Shown in pieces: positions 35,301 to 46,572 of a DNA stretch of 64,000 nt. This DNA comes from Turnera subulata (Eukaryota > Streptophyta > Magnoliopsida > Malpighiales > Passifloraceae), in contig JAKUCV010001882.1 in the NCBI GenBank assembly GCA_028386065.3, forward strand, positions 195,761 through 259,760. The letters are read 5' to 3'. The notes beneath the pieces were generated by a model. That model worked only from the letters and a program-made list of their open reading frames with translations. It made no database searches and had not been told where the DNA came from. The first letter of the stretch is position 1. The number at the start of each line of letters is the position of its first letter. The translations under genes and the position numbers were made by a program.

Positions 35301-35702
35301 GAGGATTTCTTGTTCTGTGTATTGTGGTTGTTGATGCTTGATGCCGGTGTATTTGTAGTTGATTTGTATTTGTATACACTGGTTTATTTGTTTGCGGTGA
35401 GACAGTGGTTGGTCTCACCCCCTCACAGATTTTATGCAGGACAACTGATCGATGATCAGGAGTGCATATCAGCAGGTGGCGGTGCTTTCCTCCTCGGGTC
35501 GGATCCATAGGGTTCATTGCATGCATGTTGCTTTCTATTTTTGTCTTCCGCTGCGTACATGATTCTTTTGTATTATTTATTGTTTGATTAAATTGTGATC
35601 ATGTTGTTGATGATTTTCGTGTCCCGGGAATGATAAGGGCAAATTAGTCATTTTATATTTAAATTCTATTTTATATTAATAAATTGGGACACGGGCATTT
35701 CA
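32336..35702 (+). repeat. LARD right LTR
   Basis: 3367 bp, closely matching the left LTR. Visible differences are a 45-bp tandem duplication in the pyrimidine-rich leader (about 32785-32840), loss of a 19-bp repeat corresponding to 30191-30210, and an expanded ctacctccc tract (about 35058-35110). The remainder are scattered substitutions. It ends at TTTCA, followed directly by Copia coding sequence. Confidence 0.85.
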
Positions 35703-35754
35703 ATCATGCTCCCGCTGCGTGAGAGGCTTAGTCAATGGATCTGCTACATAGTTC

Positions 35755-37266
35755 TCAGAAGGAACTTTGCACAGCCTCAGTTGTAAAGTCGCCAACTGTT
35801 TCTTGCTTGGAACTCTTCCAGCAAACAGCACCACCTCCAAGACAAAACACATAACCTGACTGCGATCTAAAGTCATCCTTGTCAGTTTGGAAGCTAGCGT
35901 CTGTGTAACCCTTTACAACAAGCTCATCAACGCTTCCGTATACAAGGAATGCATCCTTAGTCCTTCTCATGTACTTAAGGATGTTCTTAACTGCTGTCCA
36001 GTTACTTTCACCGGGATCAGATTGATATCTGCTTGTGACACTTAATGCATATGCGACATCCAGTCGAGTACATAGCATGGCATACATGATAGATCCTATT
36101 GCTGATGCATAAGGAATCTTACTCATCCGCTCTCTATCCTTAGATGTACTAGGACATTGATTCTTTGAGAGAGATATGCCATGTGACATGGGCAAGAAAC
36201 CTTTCTTGGAATCTTGCATGCTAAACCTCTTTAGCACCTTGTCAATATATGTACTTTGACTTAGCCCAAAAAGCCTTTTGGATCTATCTCTATAGATCTT
36301 TATACCTAGCACGTAGGCAGCTTCTCCTAAGTCCTTCATTGAGAAATTCTTTCCTAACCAAGTCTTTACAGACTGTAGTGTCGGAATATCATTCCCAATG
36401 AGTAGAATGTCGTCAACATACAATAGCAAGAAAACTATAGTGCTCCCAGTAACCTTCCTGTAAACACATGGTTTATCTTCATTTAATGAAATTAAACTCT
36501 TTGATCACTTCATAAAACGAAGATTATAACTCCTAGAAGCTTGCTTCAATCCATAAATGGATCTTTGCAACTTGCATACCATATTAGCATTCTCTGGATC
36601 GACAAAACCTTCAGGTTGTGTCATGTACACATCCTCTAAAAGATTTCCATTAAGGAAAGCGGCTTTGACATCCATTTGCCATATCTCATAATCATGGTAT
36701 GCTGCTATAGCCAATAGAATCCGGATGGATTTAACCATGGCAACTGGCGAGAAAGTTTCATCAAAGTCAATACCATGAACTTGCTTGAAACCTTTCGCAA
36801 CCAATCGCCCTTTAAAGGTAATCACATTACCATCCATGTCGGTCTTTTTCTTAAAGACCCATTTGCACCCTATGGGTTTTACCCCTTCAGGTGGATCAAC
36901 CAAGGTCCATACCTTGTTTTCATACATGGATTCCATCTCCGAATTCAAGGCTTCTAGCCACTTCTTAGAGTTTGGACCTGTAATAGCTTGCTGATCGGAA
37001 GTGGGCTCATCCTCATCAATGAGCATCACGTCTCCAGTATGAGTCATAAGAAAACCATATCTCTCAGGCTCATACCGAGTCCTATCAGACCCACGCAGTA
37101 CGTGTGTTACAGGTATAGGATTCTCACCAACAACAACTTGTGGTCCCTGTCCTTGTTCCATCTCAGCCTCAATACCTCGAACTTCTTCGAGTTCTATTTT
37201 CCTCCCACTGATCTCTCTAGAAATAAATTCTCTTTCTAGAAAGATAGCAGTACGAGCAACAAACAC
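35755..37266 (-). pseudogene. Copia reverse transcriptase and RNase H, broken
   Basis: 37266-36505 holds the RT N-terminal half (WTLVDPP, GCKWVFKKK, ARLVAKG-like GRLVAKGF, and QMDVKAAFLNG with its catalytic Asp). After a frame break near 36430-36510, 36429-35755 continues from the catalytic YVDD (near its start) through the LGIKIYRDRS block into RNase H (GYTDAS, KQET). RNase H jumps from TTEA directly to its terminal VADPLTK region (about 35715-35760). About 70 family-typical residues, including later catalytic positions, are missing. RT and RNase H copy the element's RNA into DNA in the particle; this copy cannot. Confidence 0.8.
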
Positions 37267-37309
37267 TTTGTGCTCTGTGGGAATATAGAAATAATACCCT
37301 TTAGTTTCC

Positions 37310-38412
37310 TTAGGATATCCAACAAAGAGGCACTTGTGGATTTAGGCCGAGTTTATTTGATGCTTCTCGTCTCACGTAAGCCTCAAAACCCCAAATCCTT
37401 ATAAAAGACAAGTTGGGACGCTTTCCAGTCCATATCTCATATGGTATCTTTTCAACCGACTTAGATGGAACACGGTTAAGTGTAAAGGCAACACTCAATA
37501 ATGCATGTCCCCAAAATGAAGAAGGAAAGTTAGCTTGACTCATCATAGAACGAACCATGTCTAAGAAAGTTCTATTCCTCCTTTCGGACACACCATTCCA
37601 TTGAGGTGTTCCTCCACACCCTTTAGATGATCAAGAAAATCTCGGTCTAAGTATTCACCTCCTCGATCAGATCGAAGCATCTTAATACTCTTCCCGAGTT
37701 GATTATGTACTTCATTCTTGAATTCTTTCAAATTTTCAAAGGATTCTGACTTGTGCTTCATAAGATACACATAGCCATGTCTACTGTAATCATCAGTAAA
37801 TGTAATGAAGTATTGAAATCCACCTCTAGCCTGTGTAAATATAGGTCCGCATACATCAGAATGTATAAGACCTAACAAGTCCGAAGCTCTTTCACCTTTA
37901 CCAGCAAAAGCAGCCTTCGTCATTTTGCCTAATAAACATGACTCATATGTCTCATATGACTCAAAATCAAATGAGTCTAAAAGTCCATCTTTATGGAGTT
38001 TAGAAATACGAGTCTTGTTTATATGGCCCAATCGACAATGCCAGAGATAGGTTTCATTAGAATCCTTTAATCTAACCTTCTTCGTATTAATGTTATAGAT
38101 TGGTGTTTCTAGGTTTAAAACGTACAAACCATTGCTCAAATATGTACCACCATAATAAATATCATTGCAATAAATAGAACAACAGTTGTTCTTTATTACA
38201 AATGAAAAACCTTTCTTGTCCAGACAAGAAACAGAAATCAAATTCCTGCTTATGGTAGGTACATAATAACAATCGTCAAGTTCTAAAACCAAACCACTCG
38301 GTAAAGATAGATGGTAAGTCCCTACGGCTAATGCAGCAACTCTTGCTCCATTTCCAACGCGCAGGTCTATCTCTCCCTTTGCTAATCTTCTACTCTTTCT
38401 CAGTTCCTGCAC
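37310..38412 (-). pseudogene. Copia protease/integrase region, broken by one frameshift
   Basis: 38412-37561 includes the pre-integrase HHCC-type zinc region (WHCRLGHIN...ESCLLGK) and the integrase core with the first Asp in LGLIHSDVCGP and the second in LRSDRGGEY. The frame shifts near 37590. 37591-37310 then continues with the SERRNRTFLDMVRSMM segment bearing the catalytic Glu, followed by the GKRPNLSFIRIWG block. Integrase joins element ends to a 5-bp staggered target, consistent with the 5-bp CTTAG duplication. The aspartic protease upstream is degraded (38412-38550). Confidence 0.78.
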
Positions 38413-38562
38413 ATTTACACAAATGTGAGAACCACATCCGGTATCTAATACCCAAGATGCAGAGATAGAGATATTAGCTTCTATAACAAAAATTCCTGAA
38501 GCGGAAGTCTTACTTCCCTTCTATTTCTTCACCTCTTCAAGGTAAATAGGGCAGTTTTGCTT

Positions 38563-39354
38563 CTAATGGCCAGGTTTCTTGCAATGGAAACGTTGTTCTT
38601 CCTTTGTAATACCACCTTTGGGTTTTAGCACGTGTGAAAAAGAAGATGCACATGCACCAAACTTTTTGGCACATTTCTTCTTCTTGTAAAACTTGGCTTT
38701 ACCCTTTCCTTTGCCTTTTCCAACCATCAAAATGTTGTTGGATTTGTTTGCCTTCATTTGTTGCTCAACTGTTCCCTACATGTTAAGCAACTCAGACAAG
38801 GATTTGTCAAGATGATTCTTATTGAAATTCATGACAAATTGGCTGTAACTATCCGGCAACGATTGCAGGACTAGATCAACAGCCAACTCCTTTTGCAAAG
38901 GAAAACCCAGACCCTCAAAGCTCTCAATGTATCCAATCATCTTGAGCACACGAGGCCTGACTGGTGATGACTCAGCCATCTTGCATTGGAACAATGCCTT
39001 AGAGGTCGCATACCTCTCATGCCTAGCTTGCTCTTCAAAGAGCATTTTCAGGTGTTCGATCATATCTAACGCACCCAAGTTCTCATGTTGCTTCTGAAGC
39101 TCAGAGTCCATGTTAACAAGCATAAGGCATGCAACATCCAATGCATCATCAACATGCTTCTTGTAAGCATCTCTTTCCACCCTAGGAGCATTAGGCGTCG
39201 GTTCATTAGGAATAGGCCCTTCAAGGACATACAACTTCTTTTCTTGTTTGAGGACTATCCTTAAATTTCGATGCCACTTTAGGAAGTTATTCCCATTCAG
39301 CTTTTCCTTCTCAAGGATAGATCGCAGTGATTGTGTACTAGTGTTTTGTGCCAT
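38563..39354 (-). pseudogene. Copia gag with CCHC zinc knuckle region
   Basis: 39354-38776 is a typical Copia gag opening (LNGNNFLKWHRNLRIVL, then LDVACLMLVNM and LQSLPDSYSQFVMNFN). A stop at about 38776 is followed in the next section (38757-38563) by the basic linker and the knuckle start (RFHCKKPGH). Gag forms the particle shell and the knuckle binds RNA. The start Met at 39354 follows a leader of about 1.4 kb. Confidence 0.8.
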
Positions 39355-40752
39355 GATAACTTTACAACATTGATCAACTCACACAAATAAGAGTCATGCA
39401 TACATAAAATCACTTAATAAGGAATTTTATTAAATGATGCTCCTACTACATAAATCAAGATAAATATAAGTAGGCCAAGATCCATATTTCACTACAAGAT
39501 AAGTCAGCTTTGGCTGATCACTTATATCATAGTTATTTAGGTAGACAACTCTTGTCAATTACATCTCATGTAACTCTTGGATAGTTGAGTGAACAACACT
39601 TGTTCTTGTCTATCTCATAGACTTAGCTCAACTCCTTGCCTCTAAGTCCTCAATCCTATGGAGATGACCTAGTTAAGTTCAACCCATAACAAGCAGTTCG
39701 GATATTACAATTATCCCGTCGCACCTTGCTAGGATAAATATTGGCACCTTGCTTTGGCAAAACCTACCAAGTATTGATCTAAGCAATGATGAGTGCTTAT
39801 CATGGAAGGCAACACAAGAGGAACTTAATATTTACATTAACATATTATTCCTATACATCACATGCATGTTCTTGATAAATCATATATTGATGTTTTGTAA
39901 ATTTAGAAACCAAAAATACATAAGAACATCGATGTCTAACATTGAACATCGATGTTGTGAGAAACTGATTCTCCGAACTACTTGGCAGTGTTCAAGAACA
40001 TCGATGTTTAACTCTTGAACATCGATGTCTGACTCTTGAACATCGATGTTTAACTCTTAAACATCGATGTTTGAGAATTCTGGAACTCGAAACCTTTCAG
40101 CAGAGCCCATGAACATCGATGTTTAACTTGTGAACATCGATGTCTTGAAGTTTCTAGAAGTTCAAGATTTCTGGCAGTAGTTTTAAACATCGATGTCTAA
40201 CATTTAAACATCGATGTTTGAGAATTCTGGAATCTCAAACTAATTCGGCAGTGCTCTAGAACATCGATGTTTAACTCCTGAACATCGATGTTTTGAGAGT
40301 TCTGCCAAGGCCACTCGTCATGAGAACGTCAATGTTTAACTCTTGAACATCGATGTTTCAAGATTCTGCCAAAGCCAATCTTCATTAGAACATCGATGTT
40401 TGTCACACAACATCAATGTTTGGAAGATCTGGCCAAGGCAAAACTCATATGAACATCGATGTTTGTCTCACAAACATCGATGTTTTGGCCTTGCTGTACT
40501 AGAACGACAATCGTTCCACACAAAAATCGACAATCGATTTTTCCTTGTCGAACTCATTCGACTTACTGCCAGGAACACCTTGATTGATATCTCATACCAA
40601 TCAAGCATTCATTGTCAAAACACTTTTGACAAACACCAACCTAAACATGTATCATGTATACAAAATTGAAATTCAACATATCACATATGCAAATGAATTC
40701 AGCATATCACATATACTAAGATGAACATCTAATTCGGTTTAGCATTTCACAA
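39355..40752 (-). repeat. Copia leader containing an array of ACATCGATGT palindromes
   Basis: The untranslated leader between primer site and gag. Between about 39925 and 40490 there are sixteen perfect CATCGATG motifs plus two one-base variants, mostly as AACATCGATGTT. They are arranged in pairs about 20-25 bp apart with linkers such as taactcttg. Spacers contain ttctgg or ttctgcca. No gene is seen. Confidence 0.8.
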
Positions 40753-40768
40753 GAGGCTCCGCTACCAT
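40753..40768 (-). other. Copia primer-binding site
   Basis: On the minus strand ATGGTAGCGGAGCCTC starts immediately after the LTR end (TTACTTACA), with one spacer base. It is a tRNA-Met-type site with the GC variant discussed in the findings. Confidence 0.8.
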
Positions 40769-42288
40769 TGTAAGTAACCGGGCATGCAAACTTGACAATC
40801 AAAATGCAGCGGAAAGACCCGGTACTCATGGAGGATCCAAGTGAAGCTAACTAAACCGAATAACAATTTTTCGTACCTTGCTTGGTAGAGGTCTTTCACC
40901 CAACTATAGTGTAGAATCAGCAAGAACCCGACAAGAAATCTGGCACCTCAACGGTATCCACACGAACCGTCGATGTCCAGCTAGCAATCGTCTTACGATC
41001 ACCAACCCGAGCACTCCCGAACCGCAGTGCTAGCTGCAGAAAACCGAGAGCTAGAACTTGTGTTTGATGTGTTTCTTTCTTTCTCAAAGAAAGGGGTGTG
41101 TAATCTGAAAATTCAAGTCTCACTCAAGTTTCACTTGTGTGTGTTCTTGCAAGTCTGAAAAATCAGAATTCAAGAGCTGAATAATCTGATTACCCACATC
41201 AATTAGTGCATAGAGTAATAGAGATAATGGCCAACATAATGGCCCATTATCCATCATGATTAAGATTCCTCCATTATCTAATGTAATCATGTCTCCACTA
41301 TGCACTAATGGAATTACACATCACAGCACTAATTCTGGTTCAATAATTAAGACAATTAGTGAACCAAAACGACCCTGGTCCAACCACGGTCCAACCATGG
41401 TCCAACCACCTGGTCCAACCATGGTTCAACCACCAGCTCGAATCAGCAGTTCTAAGTGTGTGACCCTGTAGGCACTTGTAACATTTGGCAATAATTGTAA
41501 ACTCATTTACAATTATAAACAATGAGTGGCGTCTAGCAACACATCATTGCTACCCAAACGACAAGATCAGTACTGATTCAATATGCCTCGGAACATGTCA
41601 TCGTCCTTTCGTCCCATTATCAAGATCAAACACAAGACATGGAATATGTCAACCTCGTATATGTTTAATCTACGTTTCTTGATCCTCGAGTTAACTGTGT
41701 AAAACGGATACAAATGATATCACCATATCACATAATCCGAGCATGGCCATGCACTTATAGTTCAACTCTATCAAGAAAACCATCTGATAATATACCCGTT
41801 ATATGGGTTGGACGAATCCCATCTTGATCATACAAAACCCACTACACATTTATCATATACCCAATGAACACACTTAGGTCTACTCATTTACGAATGACCA
41901 AGAGTAATATCAAAGTATATGACTCACATGTTGGAAACCTTGATGATCTCAGGTCTAAGGACAATACATATAAGAATCACTAATGACAATCATATAACGT
42001 TCCATGTAGTGTTCTTATATCGGGTCGGTCTAGCCCACAAGTTCTCTAACTTGTACCCGTATGTAGAATTCATATCTCATATAATTCTCAACATACGCTA
42101 GTTTTAATTTATTACAACCCATCCAAAATAATAATCGACTAAGGACATTTAAGAATATAAAATATTCTAGGGTTATAAATATGTGCAAGCATTTATCACA
42201 TAAATATATTTATTGGAATAACCTTAATGTATTTACATAACTATGTACAATCATCCAATGATTGGCTTTTGGGCATATTACACTAACA
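40769..42288 (-). repeat. Copia 5' LTR
   Basis: 1520 bp, reverse-oriented counterpart of 19605-21148, ending TGTTAGTG...TTACA in element sense. Its outer pentamer is CTAAG (42289-42293). The GGTTGGACCATG-type tandem repeat (about 41375-41435) has a different copy number from the other LTR. Confidence 0.88.
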
Positions 42289-44907
42289 CTAAGACCCAAA
42301 ACTTTAATGCCAAATATGTTTAAACTAAAACAAGCAAAGAGGTTAGAAGCAAATTTAGACCAAAAAGAAGAATTTACCCACAAGGCGTAACTCGGCCATT
42401 TGAGAAATTGTCCCAATTATTCATGCAGATGGACGTACGAGACTTGATCGCGACGGTTCGGAGACAAATTATGCACTTGGGTCGGATCAGGCCCAATTAA
42501 GTCCAACGGGTCAACTGTAACTTGCAAAAATAATCTTATTCATGCATAAACAAAAGAGGAATAAACTGAAGGGAAAATACTTTTTTGTTATTAAACTAGA
42601 AACATAAAAGCTGAAACAGAAATAATAAAAAAAACTGCAGCTACAGTGCTGAAAATTCACAGCTACCCCAAACTAAAAGTTTGCAGTGTCCTCACTGCAC
42701 AGAAACAAGAGTAAAATGTCCAGAAAAACAAAACATGGGCTGTAGATTATTAGACCAAAATCATCTAGCGGACAACAAGTGTTTGAACAGAAAAACAAAA
42801 GGAAAAAATAAAAGAAAACGGGGACCAATAGTCACACAATGCCCAAAGCATCCTTGATTTGAGTCAGGCACGGGGCAAGACGCCGGAAAATCTCCCTAAT
42901 ATCATCCTCGAAATTCTAGAAGGAGACTTGGGAAGAGGTCTGGCGCTCATCAGCACGGGCATGGCGGGGAGCCAAGCGCTGGAAATCCTCGAATAACTGC
43001 GGCAACTGCTCAATGCACTCCAAAGCTCTCTCCGAAATGGGAAGGGATGGCCTGGCCGAAGTCGCACCGGGCTCCGAAACAGCAGCAGCAGCAGTACCAG
43101 TACCACCATCCTACAATGAAACAGTGTGTGCCACCCCTCCATATGTGTGTTCATCAAGCAATTGCATTTTCAACATAGTGTCCATTCCCAATGTAGTGGA
43201 ACCGGGAAGTTTAGAATACCGAGAAAGGTCACAGTTATAGTAAAATGCAACGATAGAAATCAGACCCCCTCCCCCAACTTTTTGTATGTAAAAATCAGTC
43301 GTGTCTTTGAACCTATGCAAAAGAAAACACCCCGTGTTTACCCGAATCCCTTGTGTCATACAATGCAGGAAGAAAAGCTCTTCTTTATAGACTACCCCAC
43401 AAGAAGTGGCCTGAGCCATAAGAGTGCTAGAGATAAATCTGTGAAGTTATCTAAGGGCCGGGTTTTTGAGTGTGGCTGCTTTAGAGGAGCTGGAGTTAAA
43501 TGGTCTAGGGCAATTCGACAATGCTGCCTATACTGCATTGTCATCAAAATCGGTGGGGATAAATCGCAGACCATCAGTAGCAAATCCAAAGATGTCATCA
43601 AAGATGGGAAATGTCATTTTATAGTCATTTTCCCCTAATCTGAAACTTATTTCCCCCATATCAGAACCCACATGAACATCTAATAACAAATAAAAGCTAG
43701 CAAAGAATTCACATGTGAGTTCAAAGAAGGTAGGATACCTAAGAGAGGCAAAATGGGCCCAACCAATGTTTGAGAGAAATTGATGCACTTCACTTTTGAT
43801 TTGGAGAATGTTAAGCACGGTGTCATTAAGATAGCGTGTTTGAAGTACATCTTTCTTGCACAAGGTACGATAGTTACGGGTTTGTGTGGCATTGTGAAAT
43901 GTGGGTGTGAAAGTCGGAGGGGGTGGAGGGGTTGTACCTGTCTTTGATGTTCGGGCACGTTTGGGAGGGGACTGCTGCCGATCAGTGGAGGAACGGGTGT
44001 GCTTTCCCTTCTACGAGGTGGTGGCTCGAGGCTGCTTGGATGAACCACGCTCGGGATGAGGCCGAGCTACCCGCGGTGATGCAGTGGTGGTTCCTCGTGT
44101 GCTGCAGGGAGGAGGTACTCGAACAGTCGAGGCTGGAGGCTCGATTTTGTCCCCGACTAAATCCACCAGGTCCGACACAGTGTCGGTGGTCGCCGGTGGA
44201 GCTCTGTTCTAGAAATTGCGTCCCCGAGTCCGTGTTGAAATAGGGGCGCGAGGCTCGGAGTGCTCTTGAGCTGGTCATTGAGAGGAAGTCGGGTGGTGCC
44301 TCGGTGGGGAGTTAGTGGAGGAGCCATCATAGTGCCGCGCTGAGGAGCACGGAGTCCAATTGCGACTCCCATTGTCGGTGAAGGTGCTGGCTGCGGTGAG
44401 GACCGATGAGGCGATGGAGGTGAGGCAGCCAGTGAAGAGGTTGTGCGACGTGCCCGTAGAGGAGAACGAGACCACCGGATGGGAGAAGGCTTGCGGCGGT
44501 TGGTCGTGGAGCTCGTGTGTGGAGCCTCGTCTACGGTAGATGGTGTTGGGCATGCCCGTGGTGAGGTCGGGTGACGGCGAGAAGAGGAACCGAGTGGTGG
44601 AGACCGGCAGCGGGGGGACCATCGGATGGGCGAAGGGCGGCAGTGGCCAGTGGAGGTTGGCGTTAGAGGATCCGCCAGTGGGTGCTGCTTGGCGGTGGTT
44701 GGTGGAGGCGAACGAGCAGAGGCCGAAGAAGGAGATGGTGGCCGATTGCTGGTGGGTTTGTCCGTCCGCGGTGGAGGGCTACGGCCGTCGGAGCGCAGAG
44801 CGGTAGGGGAGGCATGGGTGGATGAGTGAGGTGGAGGGCGATTTTGGGAGGAGGTAGTGGTGGTGGTTTGTTGTACGGATTTGGATTTAGGCAGAGAGGT
44901 TGACGGT
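42289..44907 (-). pseudogene. Athila-type ORF1 (ATHILA family protein), main part, broken
   Basis: Minus-strand pieces 43863-43528 (with GWAHFASLRYPT, ELTCEFFASF and DIFGFATDG blocks) match the Athila ORF1/gag-like protein family. Upstream sequence to 44907 is a long Pro/Ser/Thr/Arg-rich N-terminal region, in at least two frames with stops. Downstream, about 43110-42910 encodes a C-terminal segment (ERALECIEQLPQLFEDFQ) ending at a TAG near 42918. The N-terminus lies beyond the Tat insertion, at about 56965-57090 (starting MRTKEQAAYRGRR), so one gene was split at ACGGT. 42289-42900 is its 3' untranslated region, sharing the tgcagtgtcctcactgca phrase with 62540-62570. No pol follows, so the element was a gag-only derivative. 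Confidence 0.65.
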
Positions 44908-46417
44908 TGTGAATACCCGACCCAAAATCACTTGGGCCTATTCACCTAATCCTTTCACCTTCTTCCTCGGGTCAATCCCACAACTTTGGAGTCGCCACCC
45001 AAGTTTTATTAAGGACAAAACTTGGGAAAAACCTTGATATGACTCCTTTAGGCTACTTGGTCATGGCGAGCCAAAGTTATGGGAATAGGGGTTCGTCACA
45101 GATGGGAAGGTGTTAGGTACCTATCCGTGTTGGGTCGAGACTAAGTGCAATTGTAAAATTCAGGTGTGCCTGGTGCAAGTGTGCATGTGTCGAAAACAAA
45201 GAGAAGGGGAGAATAAGAAGATTTGGCTTGCATCCCGTTGTAAGACCGAGACTACCTACGTACCCGAGTGATCGGGGTCCAAGCCACGTAGTTCTAAACA
45301 TGGCACAAATCGGCCACTTACATCATCAAAAGAATCAACATATAATCAGCAAAGAATCAATCAAAATGAAGATTTAGTGTTACCTCTTGTAGCCCTCCTC
45401 TAGCTCCTTGCAATGGGTTGAGTTCTACACCCACCTTCTTGCCATTTCTAAGCTCTATGGTTGATCTTTTTCTTGACTCCCCCTTGCTGGACTACTGCTA
45501 ATGCTTCCCACAAAATTCCTCCAGAGTTTCTGCCTAGAGAATGTATTTCTAGGCTTGGAGAAGTAGAGTTTCTCCAAGCACTCAAGGCTTATAAGTGTGT
45601 ATGTGAGAAAAATTTGTGATCCCTTGAAATGTGTGTGAAGGGTCCTATTTATAGTGCTCTGGGAAGCCTAGGGGCGTGGACCTGCTTAATGGTGAAGATT
45701 ATGCCCGAAAATCTTGTCCAAAACCGCGTAGGACCAAAATTAGAAACAAAATCGGAGATTTGGGCGAATCTGGGAGGACATGACTGCCGCTGCAGACGGT
45801 CATCCACTGTTTGACCGCCAGTGCCAGCGGTCTTGAGTGGATGCCCGCCAGCACCTGGCGTTCGTTGCGAGATGACCGCTGGTTGCCCTGCGTGTCACCC
45901 GTTCTTTCAATTTTCTGACCCCCAATCCCCCTAATTCAGCCCTGATTTGATCCTACCGCGTAATTAACCCCTAATCAACCCAGAATCACTCCATTACTTG
46001 ATTATCACTCCCCCTAAATCATTCCATAACAGATTAATTACACCTTAATGCCTATTTCATACTAAATCATGCAAAAAACAACATTTCTACATAAATGATG
46101 ATCTAACTCTGATTTTCCACGAAAATCAGAGCTAAAATTAACCTGCAAGAAATGTGTTAATAGGCTGGGTAAACCCTAGAGAATCCATTTACTTGGACCC
46201 TTAAACCCATTCCTAACCAAAAAATGAGTCATCATATAATTGGATTAAAAACAACTAAAAGAGCCCAAGCACTGAAATGAAATGTACCTTAATTCTACTA
46301 AATTAAATTCTTATCATGCCGTGACTTAAAATCAAATTATCTCATTAACCTCATGTTAAGCACGTTTAGAATCTAATTTTTAGTAAAACATTCGTGGGTC
46401 AAATTTGGGTGTTCACA
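44908..46417 (-). repeat. 3' LTR of the Tat element
   Basis: 1510 bp, TGTGAATACCC to GGGTGTTCACA (near-symmetrical ends). In element sense it has GACCGCC/GGCGGTC hairpin motifs (about 45780-45890) upstream of a TATA box (reverse complement at about 45646-45660). It is highly similar to 55481-56964 and to the split solo LTR. Confidence 0.88.
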
Positions 46418-46572
46418 GATGCCCCTCGTTGATGAGTCCTTAGGAACCAAGGACGACACAACGTAAGATTGGAACCACCAATTTTGGATGATGAATGTGT
46501 GGTGTGTGTCGAGTTTTGGAGCATCCCATGCTCCTCTCCAGGAATCATCTCATCCTAAAGTTTTGAGGGACG

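Larger units (their letters stand above)
27556..35702 (+). mobile_element. LARD: non-coding retrotransposon derivative with about 3.3-kb LTRs
   Basis: Two direct LTRs (27556-30845 and 32336-35702) begin TGTAACGCCCCGG and end TTTCA. They enclose 1490 bp (30846-32335) with no recognisable gag or pol. Next to the left LTR is the primer site TTGGTAGCGGAGC (30847-30859). Before the right LTR is the polypurine tract AAGTGGGGTAGAAC. Large LTRs with a non-coding core define LARDs; the LTR start resembles Del/Tekay chromoviruses, a possible autonomous partner. The LTRs differ by roughly one to two percent by eye, so the insertion is fairly young. Its flanking pentamers do not match (ACAAC left, ATCAT right), because it sits on an inversion breakpoint. 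Confidence 0.85.
35703..42288 (-). mobile_element. Copia element, 5' LTR to RNase H, truncated by the inversion
   Basis: Read on the minus strand the order is 5' LTR (42288-40769), primer site (40768-40753), long leader with an ATCGAT-motif array, gag, zinc knuckle, integrase, reverse transcriptase and a partly deleted RNase H, stopping at 35703. The remaining 3' end and LTR are at 19538-21148. The target duplication is CTAAG at 42289-42293. Stops, a frameshift and an RNase H deletion make it non-autonomous. Confidence 0.88.

Noticed and set aside
39925..40490. CRISPR-like or tandem-satellite array
   Set aside because: Short palindromes in pairs with conserved linkers and irregular spacing, inside a Copia leader; neither spacers nor a regular period.
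42864..44829. Plus-strand genes in the 43-45 kb region
   Set aside because: Plus-strand frames are complements of the minus-strand Athila ORF1, which carries the recognisable blocks.
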